Positions 1 to 11,398 of a stretch of DNA of 64,000 nt are shown here, in pieces. Position numbers and translations under genes: made by a program. Numbering within the stretch: the first letter of the stretch is position 1; each line of letters opens with the position of its first letter. Source of the stretch: Hemileia vastatrix (taxonomy: Eukaryota > Basidiomycota > Pucciniomycetes > Pucciniales > Zaghouaniaceae); contig JASXTE010000011.1 in assembly GCA_030280995.1 (NCBI GenBank), positions 7,943,501-8,007,500 on the forward strand. Direction: 5' to 3'. A model generated the notes under the pieces. That model worked only from the letters and a program-made list of their open reading frames with translations, was not told the origin of the DNA and made no database searches.

Positions 1-1003
1 TTGTAAGCCTGACACAACATGGCCAAGGACTTTCAAAGATTGAAAACCAAATTTACACTTTTTTATAGATAAGGTCATATTGACTTCATCCATTTTTTGG
101 AAAACTCTATTCAAGTGTCATATGTTCATCAAAAGTTTTAGAAAAAACAATAATATCATCAATATAAACCATGAGCCAACCTTCAATAATTTCTTGATGG
201 AAAGTGTTATCCATAACTTTTTGGAAAACTGAAGGAGCATTTTTAGGGCCAAATGGCATCCTAACATACTTATATATTTCCATATGAGGAGAAATAAGCA
301 GAAAAATTTGAGAATTTTTCTCAACTGGAATATGATGATAACCTTTATTACCATCCAGACAACTAATAAATTTTGCACCTTGCAAGGTAGCATGTATTGA
401 ATTAATTCTGGGTAAAGGGTAAATATCATCAACAGTATAAGTTTTTAAAGCTCTGTAATCTCCACATAATCTAGCTTTATCTTTTTCATAAGAAATCAAG
501 ACTGGGGAGATGACACAATATTTGGGGGTGACATCCACTTTCTCAATGATATTCATTTTTAATAATGTTTCAATATTATCTTCAATATCCTTTCTTTTTG
601 TTGGAGAAGCAGGATATGGTTTTTTCTTAAGACTAGGAGGAATATCACTCAAGTTACCGGATAAGGTAATTTTCATCTCTTCCTGAACAATTCCCAAGAC
701 ATGAGAACCATGAGCAAAAGCCATAGAGAAAGAGGTAATAGAGGCAACAATAGAATCTTTTTGTTCACTAGTCAACTGATCCCCAAAAGAAGCAGTATTT
801 ATTTCATGTAATAAATCATCCATTTCAGTTGTTGTTCTACCCTTACACTGGATCAGTGAGTTATAAGATTTCAACAAATGCCCAGAAGTTCTAGGAGAGG
901 AAATTTTTAATTTCCCTTTCCCATTCATTCCTAAGGTAAAGCAATTATTTGCTGGGTCCAGTTTCACACCAAACATGGTTAAAATATTACTTCCCATAAT
1001 AAA
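1..1003 (-). pseudogene. Copy A protease end and reverse transcriptase, partial
   Basis: The C-terminal part of the retropepsin region leads into a Ty3-type reverse transcriptase. Visible are the KARLCGDYRAL segment, DDIYPLPRI, the FGPKNAPSVFQ block and the catalytic YIDDIIVFS motif near 150-180. The frame is the same as the upstream Gag-PR frame but separated from it by a TAG at 1002-1004, where copy B has Trp. Near 115 two bases are lost relative to B, so the frame ends before the RT thumb. The remainder lies outside the window. Function in an intact relative: copying element RNA into DNA inside virus-like particles. Confidence 0.85.
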
Positions 1004-1004
1004 C

Positions 1005-2430
1005 TAATTGTTTAAATTATCATTCTTCATGACAACCAACTCACAAATAGCTCTGACAAAACCACCATTATATTTGAAGAATACAGAGGTTTTGTATTTT
1101 GCAATAGGAAATAAGGTAGAATCATACCCTCTCCATTTTTCAGAAGTTATAGGTAATAATTTACTCAAATATTCCTTATCCACTGAAGCCAAAGCTTTTT
1201 CAGACACTACACTTCCTCCAGCACCAGAATCAAGAACTACATCAACATTTTTACCATTAATGATAACAGGTGCCTTCAAAGGGGATATAGGAATAGAATT
1301 GTTAGTAATATCTTTAATTATCTCAGCATTTTCTACTGAAGATAAATTCAATACACATTCTTTAGATATATTATTTAAATAATGGACATCTTGTTCCAAC
1401 ATTAAAACATCTTTAATAGAATCATTGTCATAGAAGATATTACTTTCACAGTCACTGGAAGAATTATTGACATCAAGTTCAACTTCATCAGTGTCTTCAT
1501 TTTGTTCAACAAGATAAATTTTCTTGTCACAAACATGACCCTTCTGCCACGGTTTGTTACATTTATAACAAGTATTTGTTGCATATTTTTTAGGTGCAAC
1601 TGGGGCAGAGGGTTTACCAGATTTTTCTGGGAGCTTTGTAGAAGGTTTATTCTGATCATTATAAGATTTACCAAGGTAATTCTTTGGTTCATATCTATGG
1701 TTGAGTAGTACCTCATTACAGATATTAATGAAAGAAGAACTTTCCCTTACATGCTCAGTTCTAGCCACAATCAAATCCCTAAGAGAATTTGGTAATTTAT
1801 ACAAGATTTTATCTCTCCAAATATCATAATCCATCTTTGGATCAATTGCTCTAAGGATTTTTGTTATTTTCATCAGAAAAACAATGGGCTTTTCAACAGA
1901 GGAGGATACATATCTAGTATTCTCATACAGTCTCTGTTGAGATAACCTGAATTTTGAACCACCAAACTGATTCTCAATCAAGGATTTCCAATCATTCCAT
2001 GTATAATGATTGTTATCCAAAAGAACAGATTCATACCACATCAAGGCTACATTGTAAAATAAAGAAATTAGCTTAGAAACAATTTCCTCATCAGGTAGTT
2101 TATAAGATCTCTTTAAATTATCAATTCTTTGGATAATGTGTTGCCAATCAGAGGAAGAATCACCATCAAAGGTAGGATATTGGTCTAACTTAGGCCAATT
2201 TTTCTGACTACTGGGATGGTCCACTTTTTGGTTTGAATTATTCATCATTACTAATTCCTGAAGTTTAGCCAGGTGTTCAGAAATTTCATTATTTGCAGAA
2301 ACAGCTGGTGCATGACCATCACAAGATTTTTTGCTAGTAGCAAAAGATTTTACAGAATCATTGTCAGTTTGTTTAATGGTTGAAATATGAGGAAGAAAGG
2401 ATGAACTTTGCTCAGGTTTTTTCCTTTATT
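1005..2430 (-). pseudogene. Copy A Gag capsid, zinc knuckle and protease
   Basis: The capsid-like segment begins around the motif NWPKLDQYPTFDGD. A CX2CX7HXC zinc knuckle (CYKCNKPWQKGHVC, about 1530-1575) follows, with an acidic linker and then a retropepsin active site DSGAGGSVVS (about 1215-1245). The Cys/His order is that usual for chromovirus Gag. The part downstream of about 2425 is out of frame with the Gag N-terminus because A has six A residues where B has seven. The product would assemble the particle and cut the polyprotein; this copy cannot make it in one piece. Confidence 0.85.
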
Positions 2431-3891
2431 TTTATGCAGCTTATTGACAGCATTCTCATTCAATTCATTATTGATGGTTAAGGTTGAGAATTTTTCCTGC
2501 AGGTCAGACACATAGTTTCTTATTCTTGTAATTTCAGACATCTGGTCATTTACTTTTGCAAGAGATAGAACATTTCTGTCCTCAGAAACTGAGTGTTTGG
2601 CACTGAGTGCATGGAAATCATTTCTTAGCTTTTTAAACTCATTTTGCAGAGATTTTATTTCATTTTTTAATGAATAATTTTCTTCAATAAGGGGTTTCAA
2701 TTCACTCAAGGTCTTATGTAGACTGATATTTCTATCTGAGATAGCTCTATGGTCACTTCTTATTTGTTTTTGTTGACTAAGAAAAATATTCAAGGTTTCC
2801 TTGATTTTTAAATAAGCTGTATCTTGTACAGAAGAACTCACTTTACATTGCAAGTGTAAATTATTTAATCTATCATTTTCATGGATTAACACATCTCTCA
2901 AATGTTTGTCTTTCACAACATTAAAATCAAGGGTATCTTTCAATATTTCCTCAGAAGTTCTTTCAATTAAGGTATAGATTTCAGGGGGAACAGAATCATT
3001 TTTAATTGCAAGAGAAGGATTAATTAAAGAAGTAGAAGCTAAATGTAAAGGTTCATCAAATGACAATTTGCTAATTACATCAATAGGGCTACTAGTTACA
3101 GGAAGCTGTCTTTTAACAGGTTTAACTGTTCTTTCACCATGTTCAATAATATTACCTGCAGATGAAGTTCTATTTGAAAACATACCCAAGTGACTATCAA
3201 CCAAATTACTTACCATGGCAGAGGAGGAAACTTCCCCTGAGGCTGGGTTTGGGATCGTGCTTGGGCCTTCTTTCTCCTGCCTTGTTGGTAGGGATGAGGA
3301 GGTGGATGGAAATTGGGTGTTCTGGATGGGCCAGGCTGATGATGAGGAGGGTGTTGCACATTCTGTTGGTAGTGACTCATTAGATAATCCCATTTCTATT
3401 GCTCTACTTCCATAGTATTTGGATTTTGGATGGTTGAGCTGGGTGGCTGTGAAGGTTGAGCCTGAAACTGAGGCTGATTGGGAGGCAACTGACGAGGGGC
3501 CTGGGCCTGATTCTGGTTCCTGATTTCTTGAACCTGATCCCACAAGGTGTCTACTTTTGCTTTGTACATCATATTTTCTGTCTTCAACTCTTTTATATGA
3601 CTGGACTGGTTCCTGATTTGTTGTGGCAGAGGAAGCTTTTTTATTTTGAATTTTTTTAGAAGACCTTCTTGAGGTACTAGAGGCTTTACTTCCTTCTGTT
3701 GTGCTGGGGAAAGGGGTTTTGGTCTGTTTACATTTCCTGTCATTTCCACATCCTGAATTATGTGAATTTTTCGAGTTAGCATAAGATTTTTTATGTCCAA
3801 CTTTAGAAGAACTCACAGTATCAGCATCATAGTCAATTTCAATTTCATCCACTTGCATGTTATCCATTTTTTCAGCCAAATTGTTGGACAT
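2350..3891 (-). pseudogene. Copy A Gag N-terminal region, unspliced frame
   Basis: A 513-codon frame opens with MSNNLAEKMDNMQVDEIEIDY. An acidic, Ser/Pro-rich first half is followed from about 2950 by long coiled-coil-like stretches rich in Leu, Asn, Lys and Glu. It runs through both predicted introns (3816-3753 and 3213-3156) without a stop, so it needs intron retention. In copy B the same frame continues into capsid, protease and RT; here it ends early because of the frameshift near 2425. The first 25 codons are shared with the overprinted spliced frame. Confidence 0.75.
3210..3891 (-). pseudogene. Copy A overprinted spliced ORF (small coiled-coil protein)
   Basis: Exon 1 is 3891-3817, a 64-nt intron is 3816-3753 (GTGAGT donor, TGCTAAC branch, TTCAG acceptor), and exon 2 is 3752-3210 in a different frame from Gag. 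Exon 2 encodes FKIKKLPLPQQ, a SHIKELKTENM heptad segment, a Gln/Pro-rich stretch and a KWDYLMSHY segment, and ends in Leu-Pro-Trp-stop. In A the Trp before KWD is TAG, so this copy is broken; B and D are open. The frame is better conserved than the overlapping Gag frame when A, C and D are compared, which argues that it is real. No known domain recognised. Confidence 0.6.
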
Positions 3892-4563
3892 AATAGTGGG
3901 AATATTAATTAACTTCTTTAAAAAAAATTAATAAAAGTTAGTTAACAATTGCTCCAAAAAATAATTTTTTAATTAATTAAATTATAAAAAAATTTTTTTT
4001 AATATAAAGTAATAACTAAAAATTAATTAATAAAATGGATTGCAAGGTTAAATTGGGAATAAAAAATCAAGTTAATTCAACCAATTAATTAATTTACCAA
4101 TATTAAATATGGCAATATATATGGGACTAAGCACAAAGTACTATTTAAGTCAACCAAAATTAACAATAATTAATAATAAAAAAAATTAATTTAATAATTC
4201 TTTATATTAATAATAATGTTAATTCTTCTAGGACTAAGAGGATTTAACACTCTATAATGGTCAACTAGGAAAAAAAAATTTTAATAAATGAACACTTACA
4301 CAGTGAATCAGCAATTAAGCCACAATCACTGTTATTGCAGTAAAAATATAGTAATATGAGTGAGAGGTGCAAAGGAGAACTTACTATAGTGATTGAAAAA
4401 TCACTTCAAAATAATATAAAAGTTAATATAATATAAACCTAATATATCGAACCCAAGTTTGAAACACGGTCGTGGCAAAAGTTTCTTTTTTGCTAGGTGG
4501 TCCGTGCGTTTGTCGTTTGTTGCCAGGCTCGATCGTCGTCGTCGTTTAGGAAAGCTCCCCAGT
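3892..4563 (-). promoter_or_regulatory. Copy A leader with primer-binding-like site
   Basis: AT-rich untranslated leader. Two bases inside the LTR end (4563 downward on the minus strand) the sequence reads TGGGGAGCTTTCC. Elements B, C and D have a near-identical block at the same spacing, which fits a primer-binding site. I cannot name the primer tRNA. No gene is seen in the leader. Confidence 0.55.
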
Positions 4564-5687
4564 TGTCGGTCAGTTGTCTAGAAGAGGGAAAGAAAAGGGG
4601 CAGAAAAGAAGAGAAAAAGGGAATAGGCACTAAAGGTATAAAAAAATAAAAGTAATAAAAGAAATAATTTATTTAAAATGAAGCAACGACTATTGAGTTG
4701 AGAGATGACACAAATTGAGGTTTTATTTAATGATAATATTATTTCAAGTAAGAGTTCTGCGCGGCAAACACTATTATTACTACCAGACTTAAGGAAACCT
4801 TTTAATTGTTATTTAGAATTTTTAATTAGATTGTAATACTAATAAAAAATAATAATAAACGTAATAAAATTATCTTTAAATTGTTGAGTGTATAGTAAGT
4901 GATGTGGCTACAGGGGATTAACCAAGGCCTTTTTATAGGCAATGGGCCCTCTGAAGCGCTACTATATTTGTAAATACAAGAAACATAATAGAATATAACA
5001 AGAATCTAAAAGAATAAGTGAAACATAACAATGTAGAGAAAAATATGAAACAAATAATTAAAAACCCCAATTAAGAATCCAATTTTCCCACAATTAATTC
5101 CCAAATCAGTAAGTAAAAATAGTGAATAACTAAACAAGCCTGGAACATAGGAACTATGAGAAAAATCATTCAAAACAGATGGTACAGTCTGATTTAAGGA
5201 TTTTTAAGTGAAACAAAAAATATTCTGACGCAACAAAAAATGTAATTTATTTCAATTTAGTATTAATTAGTTTTTCCTGACACAATTATGGGTCAAAAGA
5301 AGCGTCATTATTTATTGTTTAATACTATAAAAAATGATATTTAATATAAAAATATAAATAATTAATTTAATTATATTATAAGTAAATTTTACACTTATAA
5401 TTATAATATATGTTTTTAATTAATTAAATATAAATTTATAATTATTAAATACATAAAAAATGTGCCATTATTTGTAGAATATAATATATTATGTTTAATT
5501 TAAATGTATAAAAAATTTATATCACCAATAAAATTAATATAACACTTATATGTAATAAGATACTTATATAATTTTATTATGCAATAAAATATTAATTTAT
5601 ATACATTAAATACAATTCTTACACCCTCTTTCAGGTCCTATAAGTTAACATATCATTTACTGGGCTCCTGGAATAGCCTGGCTGACA
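4564..5687 (-). repeat. Copy A 5' LTR
   Basis: Read on the minus strand, it starts TGTCAGCCAGGCTATTCC at 5687 and ends GACCGACA at 4564, giving 1124 bp, the same as B's 5' LTR. A TATAAAA box lies at 4937-4931 on the minus strand, directly before a GGCCTTGG block that B also has, so transcription probably starts a little beyond it. Confidence 0.88.
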
Positions 5688-5946
5688 GTAAGTATAAATT
5701 GATTAAATTCTCATTGTGAAAGGAAAAAGTTTATTCTACATACACATGAGATAAATACCACATAATCATTTTTATGAAAGAGAATGTGCTACCCAATTTG
5801 CATTTAGAAAATATCAGATTATGCTGTATTTATAATATTAGCCATGTTTTGATTCCAAAAGTTATTAAATTATTAAGATTAAAAATATGGAATCCTTCTT
5901 TATGTGTTTGAAATACAAGATTCAGCTATATCTCAATAATAAATAA
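5688..5946. other. Spacer between LTRs, nothing recognised
   Basis: About 260 bp of AT-rich DNA between the outer LTR end of A and the LTR of E. No ORF, repeat or structure seen. Confidence 0.5.
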
Positions 5947-7415
5947 TGTTGGCAGGTCCTCTAGAAGAAGAAGAAAAAATACAACAAAAAAAGAAGGAGA
6001 AGACAAACTAAAAAAATTAACAACAAGATTTTATAAGGAAGATAAGGATTTTAACAAAAACAACTTTTTCGATGTGAGGTTTTAAGTTCAACAGGTAATT
6101 TAACTTTATTCTCTCTTCAATAACAAAAAAATTTCAAAAAATTAAACAGTTCTTAAAAAAACTTTGTTTATAGTTATATTCCTAAATTTTACTATGTTAA
6201 ACACTGTTATAAAATTGATACAGAAAAACATATATTTGCAACAAAGTTGTAATTTGTAATTTGTAAAGTAATGTAAGTAATGTGGACTACAAAGTGAGAA
6301 TGTAAAGCTTTTATATAGGAAAATGAGGCCCTCTGAGACATCACTAAGTGTATATACAGAATAAATGAAGGAAAAAAAATTAAGATTAAGTGAAACAGAT
6401 AAAATAAGGTTTCCATGTTACAAATTACAAAACCAGAAATAACAGACCCATTTTATTCACCCCTTGAGCCCTGTAAAAGTGTAATTTATTTATATAGGAT
6501 ACTTCACTGATATGAAACAAGGAGTTTGTAACTATAGTAATACTAAACACATTACATCATTTGTTATTTTATTAAAAATCAGCTCTAATAAAATATAAAC
6601 ATTAAACTATGTGTAATATACAATTTTAATGTACTTAATTTATATAGTGTAAAACAATATTAATTAATTAAATTAAACTATTTATACTATTATAATAGTT
6701 ATTGAATTGATACAAGATAGTATTTTAATAAATTTACTAACGCCACCCAATACGGGGGCGGACTTGTTAGCAAGTCAGAAACCTTGGACTCAAATTCACC
6801 ACAGATTGAACACTCATTGAGCTATTGACAAAGGAACCATAAAATCAGGGATGAACCCCACTCAGAAGAACAGTTTTATGTGGGTCTTCAAGTAGAGTTC
6901 AGTCTGAGTTCCATCTGAGTTCTGTCTGAGTTCAGGTTGGGGACTTGCTAGCAAGTCCAACCCCTATATTGTGTAGTGTAAGTTATTAAAATAAAACATT
7001 TTCTATTTAACTAAAGTGTTTTTACTTGTTTTAAATATGTTATTGATCCAATTATGATTAAAAAGAGTTTTAATAATCTTTGGGTGTAAGATATAATTTT
7101 TATTGTTTAATATATAATCAACTAACTAACTAATTATATTATAATGTAAATTTATAATATAAGTTTGAAATTAATTATTATTAAAACAATGTGCAAATTT
7201 TTATAGGATAGAATAATTTTTGTTATCTTTATTTAAATTTGTATAAAAATAATTCTAAAATCTAATATAACATTTATTAAAAAATATTGTTATATAATTT
7301 TATTTTAATATAATATTTATTTTGTATATTTACCTCAAATACAATTTGTCTCTTGTTTAAGTTTATGCAATTTAACATAAGATTTTACTAGACTCTTTGT
7401 ATAGCCTGCCTGAAA
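5947..7415 (-). repeat. Element E 3' LTR, interrupted by a MITE
   Basis: Degenerate LTR. On the minus strand it starts TTTCAGGCAGGC (TGTCAG in relatives) at 7415 and ends TCTAGAGGACCTGCCAACA at 5947, matching the ends of the A LTR. It contains a TATATAAAAG box near 6310-6320 and a 238-bp CACTA-type insertion at 6741-6978. Confidence 0.75.
6741..6978. mobile_element. CACTA-type MITE with palindromic termini
   Basis: A 238-bp non-coding element. The right end, read inward, is CACTACACAATATAGGGG; the left end is CGCCACCCAATACGGGGG, which matches at most positions. Each is followed by a palindrome: GGACTTGCTAGCAAGTCC at 6941-6958 and a near-copy at 6760-6776. It is flanked by TAA on both sides (6738-6740, 6979-6981), the 3-bp duplication expected of CACTA elements. 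The interior has a GAGTTCNGTCT-like short repeat near 6895-6935. The termini are related to the large element at 18123-35081. Confidence 0.82.
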
Positions 7416-8535
7416 CTCCCTCACTATAAAAAACAATAAAAAAAATGATATGATTTTTTCTTTTTATACTTTTTCAAAAGAGTAGAGAGGTTAGAGATTT
7501 CTTCTTCAGGTATCAATGTATCATTTCAAATGATTTATTTTTATATCTCAATAAACATTCAGTACCTTTTTCAGAAATGATAATTCTATAATTTGAAGTT
7601 TATCAATTTCTGAAGTTTCTGTGACTTCTTGAGGGGTTTTCTTAGGTCTACATTTTCTTTTAGGAGATAAGTCACTTTTGGAAGTATAAGGGTTAAGTAG
7701 GGAGATGGGGAAAACAGGATGTTTTCAATCATATGGAAAATAAAATACTACTTCTACTGCAATATCACCAACCATTCTTTTAACAACAAATGGTCCTAAA
7801 AAGGATCCTTGAGTCTGTAATTTCCCTGTAAAGTGGAGTGCAGTGCAGATATCTGTACTTGATCACCCTTTTTAAATTTGTATTCTTTATGGGATTTATT
7901 CAATTTTCTCTTTTAATTTTCAAATTCCTTATCAATTCAACTTTGAGCACATTTTCTGCATAGTTGTTGCATTTTCATTAAAGATTTTACACCAAGATTA
8001 AGTTCCAATTTTGGTAATTTATTATTGAGTATTTAAGCAGGAGTATTTGGGACATAACCTAGCCAGATCTCAAAAGGTTATCTTTAAGTGACAAAATGTA
8101 CAGTGCTATTGTAAGCAATTTCAAGACCTGGTAATAGAGTAATCCAGTCATGTGTGAATTTGTCATTGAATTTATATTCTAATCCAAAGACACAATACCT
8201 TCTAATTATATCTTCTAGAGTTTGAATCATTCTCTCAGCTAGACCATCATTTTGGGGATGGTGAGCAGTAGATAATTTTAACTGACAGCCACATATATCC
8301 ATTAAAGACCTCCAAAATTCAGATGCAAATTTTGGGTTTCTGTCAGAGATAATGGATTTTGGGAAACCAGTAATGTTAAAAATGAATGACCACCACAAGA
8401 AAGATAAATATTTGGTGAAAAATACTTATGGTGGGAATGAATTTGCACATTTTGGTGAATCTATCCACTATTACACAAAAAGAATCATAATTGTCTTTTC
8501 CTGCTACAAGTAGGCCAGTGAAAAAATACATATTA
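7416..8535 (-). pseudogene. Element E integrase core and chromodomain remnant
   Basis: Minus-strand remains of integrase. TGLLVAGKDNYDSFCVIVDRF is followed by an IISDRNPKF block holding the second catalytic Asp, then AHHPQNDGLAERM with the catalytic Glu, and a degraded C-terminal region with the YLLRF/IPEKEIS-like chromodomain trace near 7480-7600. Several frameshifts and stops are present. The N-terminal half of the same gene is at 50390-51222. Intact relatives join element cDNA to the chromosome, with the chromodomain steering target choice. Confidence 0.82.
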
Positions 8536-8566
8536 GGGGCTGTCAGTTCTGTAAAATCTGCACTTA
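8536..8566 (+). repeat. H1 left terminal inverted repeat
   Basis: Starts GGGGCTGTCAGTTCTG and continues to an AATCTGCACTTA block. It is preceded by TATTA (8531-8535). The subterminal DNA repeats the GCACTTA heptamer, a likely transposase or Myb-protein binding motif. Confidence 0.85.
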
Positions 8567-8914
8567 AAAATTCACACTTAAATTTGACCAAATTTGCACT
8601 TATCTAAGTGTGGATTTATGAAACACACTAGCCTTAACACTGGTGGATTTCAAAAGTGAAATAAGTCACTTATTTCACTCAAATCTGTACTTTCTTAATC
8701 AAAAGTGCTGGTTTCACCAATCAGCACATCTCACTAATTTGTCAGCATCATCTCATTCATACACAGCACTCTGCAGCATGACACTTCTCATTCACACACA
8801 GCACTCCAGAGCATAACACTTCATATCTCTTAACATGGTGCATCATCTTCATTTTTCTACAATATAAGAGTCATACCTTCCTCACTCTCAAATCATGATA
8901 AGCTGCATCAAGCA

Positions 8915-10133
8915 ATGACTTTCATAGCTCTTGATCTGCTCTTGGACTCTGATTGCGAATCTGATTCTGACCTTGAAGAAGATTTTCTTTTTTTATCTAA
9001 AATGACTACAAAACATTACCTTCTTCCTATAAAGCCTCAAGTACTTCATATCCCCAAGTATACTATCCAAATACTTCTAAACCTATCCCTACCCAGTTTT
9101 AGACAGCTTTTCAGGACTTATCAGGAATTTTTCCTCAAATTTCTTCATCTTATTGAGGATCAACACATCTTTCACAATAATTCTCAAAATCCACAATGTG
9201 ATCCATCAATTCAATTGGCCACCACACTATGTCATTTGGGTTCCAATGGTAATGGAGCTTTCTTGAAACTTTTGGAAAATGTCTTTAATTTAGGCTATTA
9301 TTCTGTTAACATTTTTACAAAACGTTGCAGCACTACTATAAACTCATTGTAATCTCAACATCTCTCCTGGCCAAAAAAAGAAGAGCGACTTGGATCATCT
9401 CAGGTTATGCAAGCAGAGGGCTTCCAAGGATGTATTGGTTTTGTTGATGGTTCTTCTATTCCTTTGAGTCAGAAACCTGCTCATGGTGGAAACAATTACT
9501 TTGACCATAAAAAGAGGTAGCCTATTTTTAATTCTTTAAATTCTTTTTCATACTAACACAAGAAACTATATCTTCTCTATAGATATTCAATTTCTGTTCA
9601 GCTTATTTGTGATGTCAACAAAAAATTTATATCTTTCTTTGCTGGCTATCCTGGATCATGTCATGATTCCAATGTCATTCAAAGAATGCAAATCTCAAAA
9701 GAGCCTGAAATTTTTTTCTGATGAAGATCAGTATCTTCTGGCTGATTCAGCTTATGTTAATTGAAAATATGTACTTCCTGCATTTTGTGGAGCAGCTTCA
9801 GAAGATAGCCAAAATTCCAAGTTCAAAAATCATTTGGCAAATTCAAGAGTCCGTATTGAAAATTCTATTGAAATCTTGAAAGGTTTTTTTTCCTGTTTAA
9901 GGTAATTAAGAAGTCCTCTTAGAAATAGTTCAGAAATGAAGTGTGTCATCAACTGAATTCTGTGTTACACCTTACTTCATAACCTACTCACTGACCTCAA
10001 AGATCAATGGTTAGAGTTTTATAAAGATGAAGAAGTTGAAACACCTCCAACTATATCCAAAACTACAACTTCTCAAACTACTAGCATAAGGTCAAAAATT
10101 CTTCCAATCACACTAGCACATTGGGAGTATTAG
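8915..10133 (+). pseudogene. PIF/Harbinger-type DDE transposase (DDE_Tnp_4-like), broken
   Basis: The N-terminal part (8915-9352) has the helix-rich QLATTLCHLGSNGNGAF segment typical of this family. The catalytic half follows in the same frame: GCIGFVDGSS (first Asp), the intron (GTAGCC...TACTAAC...CTATAG, about 9519-9583), YSISVQLICDVN, PGSCHDSNV (second Asp), QYLLADSAY and LANSRVRIENSIEILKG (catalytic Glu). All three acidic residues are kept. Lesions are a TAA after NSL at 9350-9352, an extra T in a T-run near 9718 and a TGA after AYVN near 9763. The gene ends at a TAG at 10131-10133. Intact homologues cut and paste DNA between matching TIRs. It converges on the dioxygenase gene 125 bp away. 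Confidence 0.88.
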
Positions 10134-10257
10134 CTATGATTTATTCTTAAACTTTTTTTTTCTATTTAGACTTTCTAATCACATGATACTTTCTAAAAGT
10201 AATTTAGTAAATATACTTTTCTAATGACTTACATGCTTTTTGGTAATAATAATACAT

Positions 10258-11398
10258 TTATTCCATGTTTTTAGTATTATCATCTAAAATTGATGAAAGA
10301 AAGTTATCATGCCAAAATTCCAACTTTTCTTTTTCTTTCATAGAAATATAGTCCGACATATCTATATTTGGAATTAACATTTTTAAATTTTTAACAGTAT
10401 TGGCTAATTTTTTACTTATCTGGATGGATGACCCAAGCCTTGAAAAATTTCCAAAGTCTCTGACAGGTGTTGTTTCATGGTATAGCATATTAGCTGACCA
10501 TATAACAACCCATATTCCATTACACTTTTCAAACTCAGCCATGTATTTCAATTCAGGAAATACAAAATAACCTCCATTCTGCGTTGGCCTATTTCTGTCC
10601 CATGAGAATTCATCAAAAATTCCATCTAAAATTGTTGGAAACCAGACACCTTAGCTAATTTCACTGTTGTCCAAATCCTTATGGGGAGAATTCGAAAACC
10701 CATCTGAAGTCCATGTTAGATTTCCCCCAAAAACCATCACCCCATCATAACAAGGAAGGTCCGTTTCAGCTCCAAGCTTCAAAGATTCCTCAAAGTACTT
10801 CTTTGCCAATAGTTTAAATATATAAGAATAAAATGAAAATATAAATCCAAGTGACTCCCTCACTTCCTCATCATCTATTTTCAAATTTTGGTAGAGACCT
10901 GAAGCATCATTCAGCTTTTTGAATTTGGAAATTTAAAATTTGTAACTTACTTATATCAAATACATGTTGACTTCCAAACCATTCTCCAGCAGCAAACATA
11001 TTCCCCTCTCCCCCCGCTTCTAGATGAGCACCATTGGTCTTGATCTAGTGTATTTATAGTTTCATGTACCTGCAGCATTTCTTAGCATCCTCCAGTTTAC
11101 CAAGTTCAGCCAATTCCTTTAGTTTTAATGACTTCACTATAACAGGATGAATATTTTGATTTTTAGGTTGAATAACTGAAGGCCTTTCTGAGACATGTGC
11201 AATTTGGTACGTGCCTGTGTTGTGTGATCCAGGACATGATGAGGGTATCAGCTCATTTGTTTCAAATCCCTCCAGAAGTGGATACTCCTTATAACAAACC
11301 TTTTCAAAGTCAGAACCGACATCATCCTTCCAACTTTCACCAGCCATTTGCATTTTAGAAGCTTTTTTTGGTTGACCATTGTGCCTTTTTCCAACCAT
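10258..11398 (-). pseudogene. Tet/JBP-like 2OG-Fe(II) oxygenase, broken
   Basis: Read 11398 to 10258. An N-terminal segment without a known domain is followed by GGEGNMFAAGEWFG, a short intron (GTAAGT..., about 10916-10951), then YDGVMVFGGNLTWTSDGF, the iron-binding HxD in NSPHKDLDN, GGYFVFPELKYMAEF, GIWVVIWSANMLYHETTP (distal His) and FSRLGSSIQI (2OG-binding Arg). This order matches Tet-like oxygenases annotated in large numbers in rust genomes. Such enzymes oxidise 5-methylcytosine or thymine in DNA. One in-frame TAA follows NSEIS (near 10653), and stops lie between the N-terminal segment and the GGEGN exon, so it looks inactive. It sits inside the TIRs of H1, convergent with the transposase. 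Confidence 0.72.

Larger units (their letters stand above)
1..5687 (-). mobile_element. Chromovirus (Ty3 type) copy A, 5' part
   Basis: Minus-strand LTR retrotransposon seen from its 5' LTR (4564-5687) through leader, Gag, protease and into reverse transcriptase, where the window ends. It closely matches element B in LTR length (1124 bp in both), leader and proteins, so both belong to one family. Lesions against B include a one-base loss in an A-run near 2425, a Trp-to-TAG change at 1002-1004, a two-base loss near 115 and a TAG in the overprinted frame near 3397. It is therefore a recent but inactive copy. No TSD can be tested because the 3' end is missing. Confidence 0.9.
5947..8535 (-). mobile_element. 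Chromovirus E, 3' part (LTR and integrase end)
   Basis: Old minus-strand relative of A/B. It has a 3' LTR (5947-7415), a purine tract just inside it (minus-strand AGTGAGGGAG, near 7416-7428), then chromodomain and integrase sequence up to 8535. There the integrase is cut between the residues matching QIIN and MDFVTG by element H1. The upstream half resumes at 50390. Joining the halves with one copy of TATTA gives exactly the base spacing seen in uninterrupted B, which proves a single interrupted element. Confidence 0.88.
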
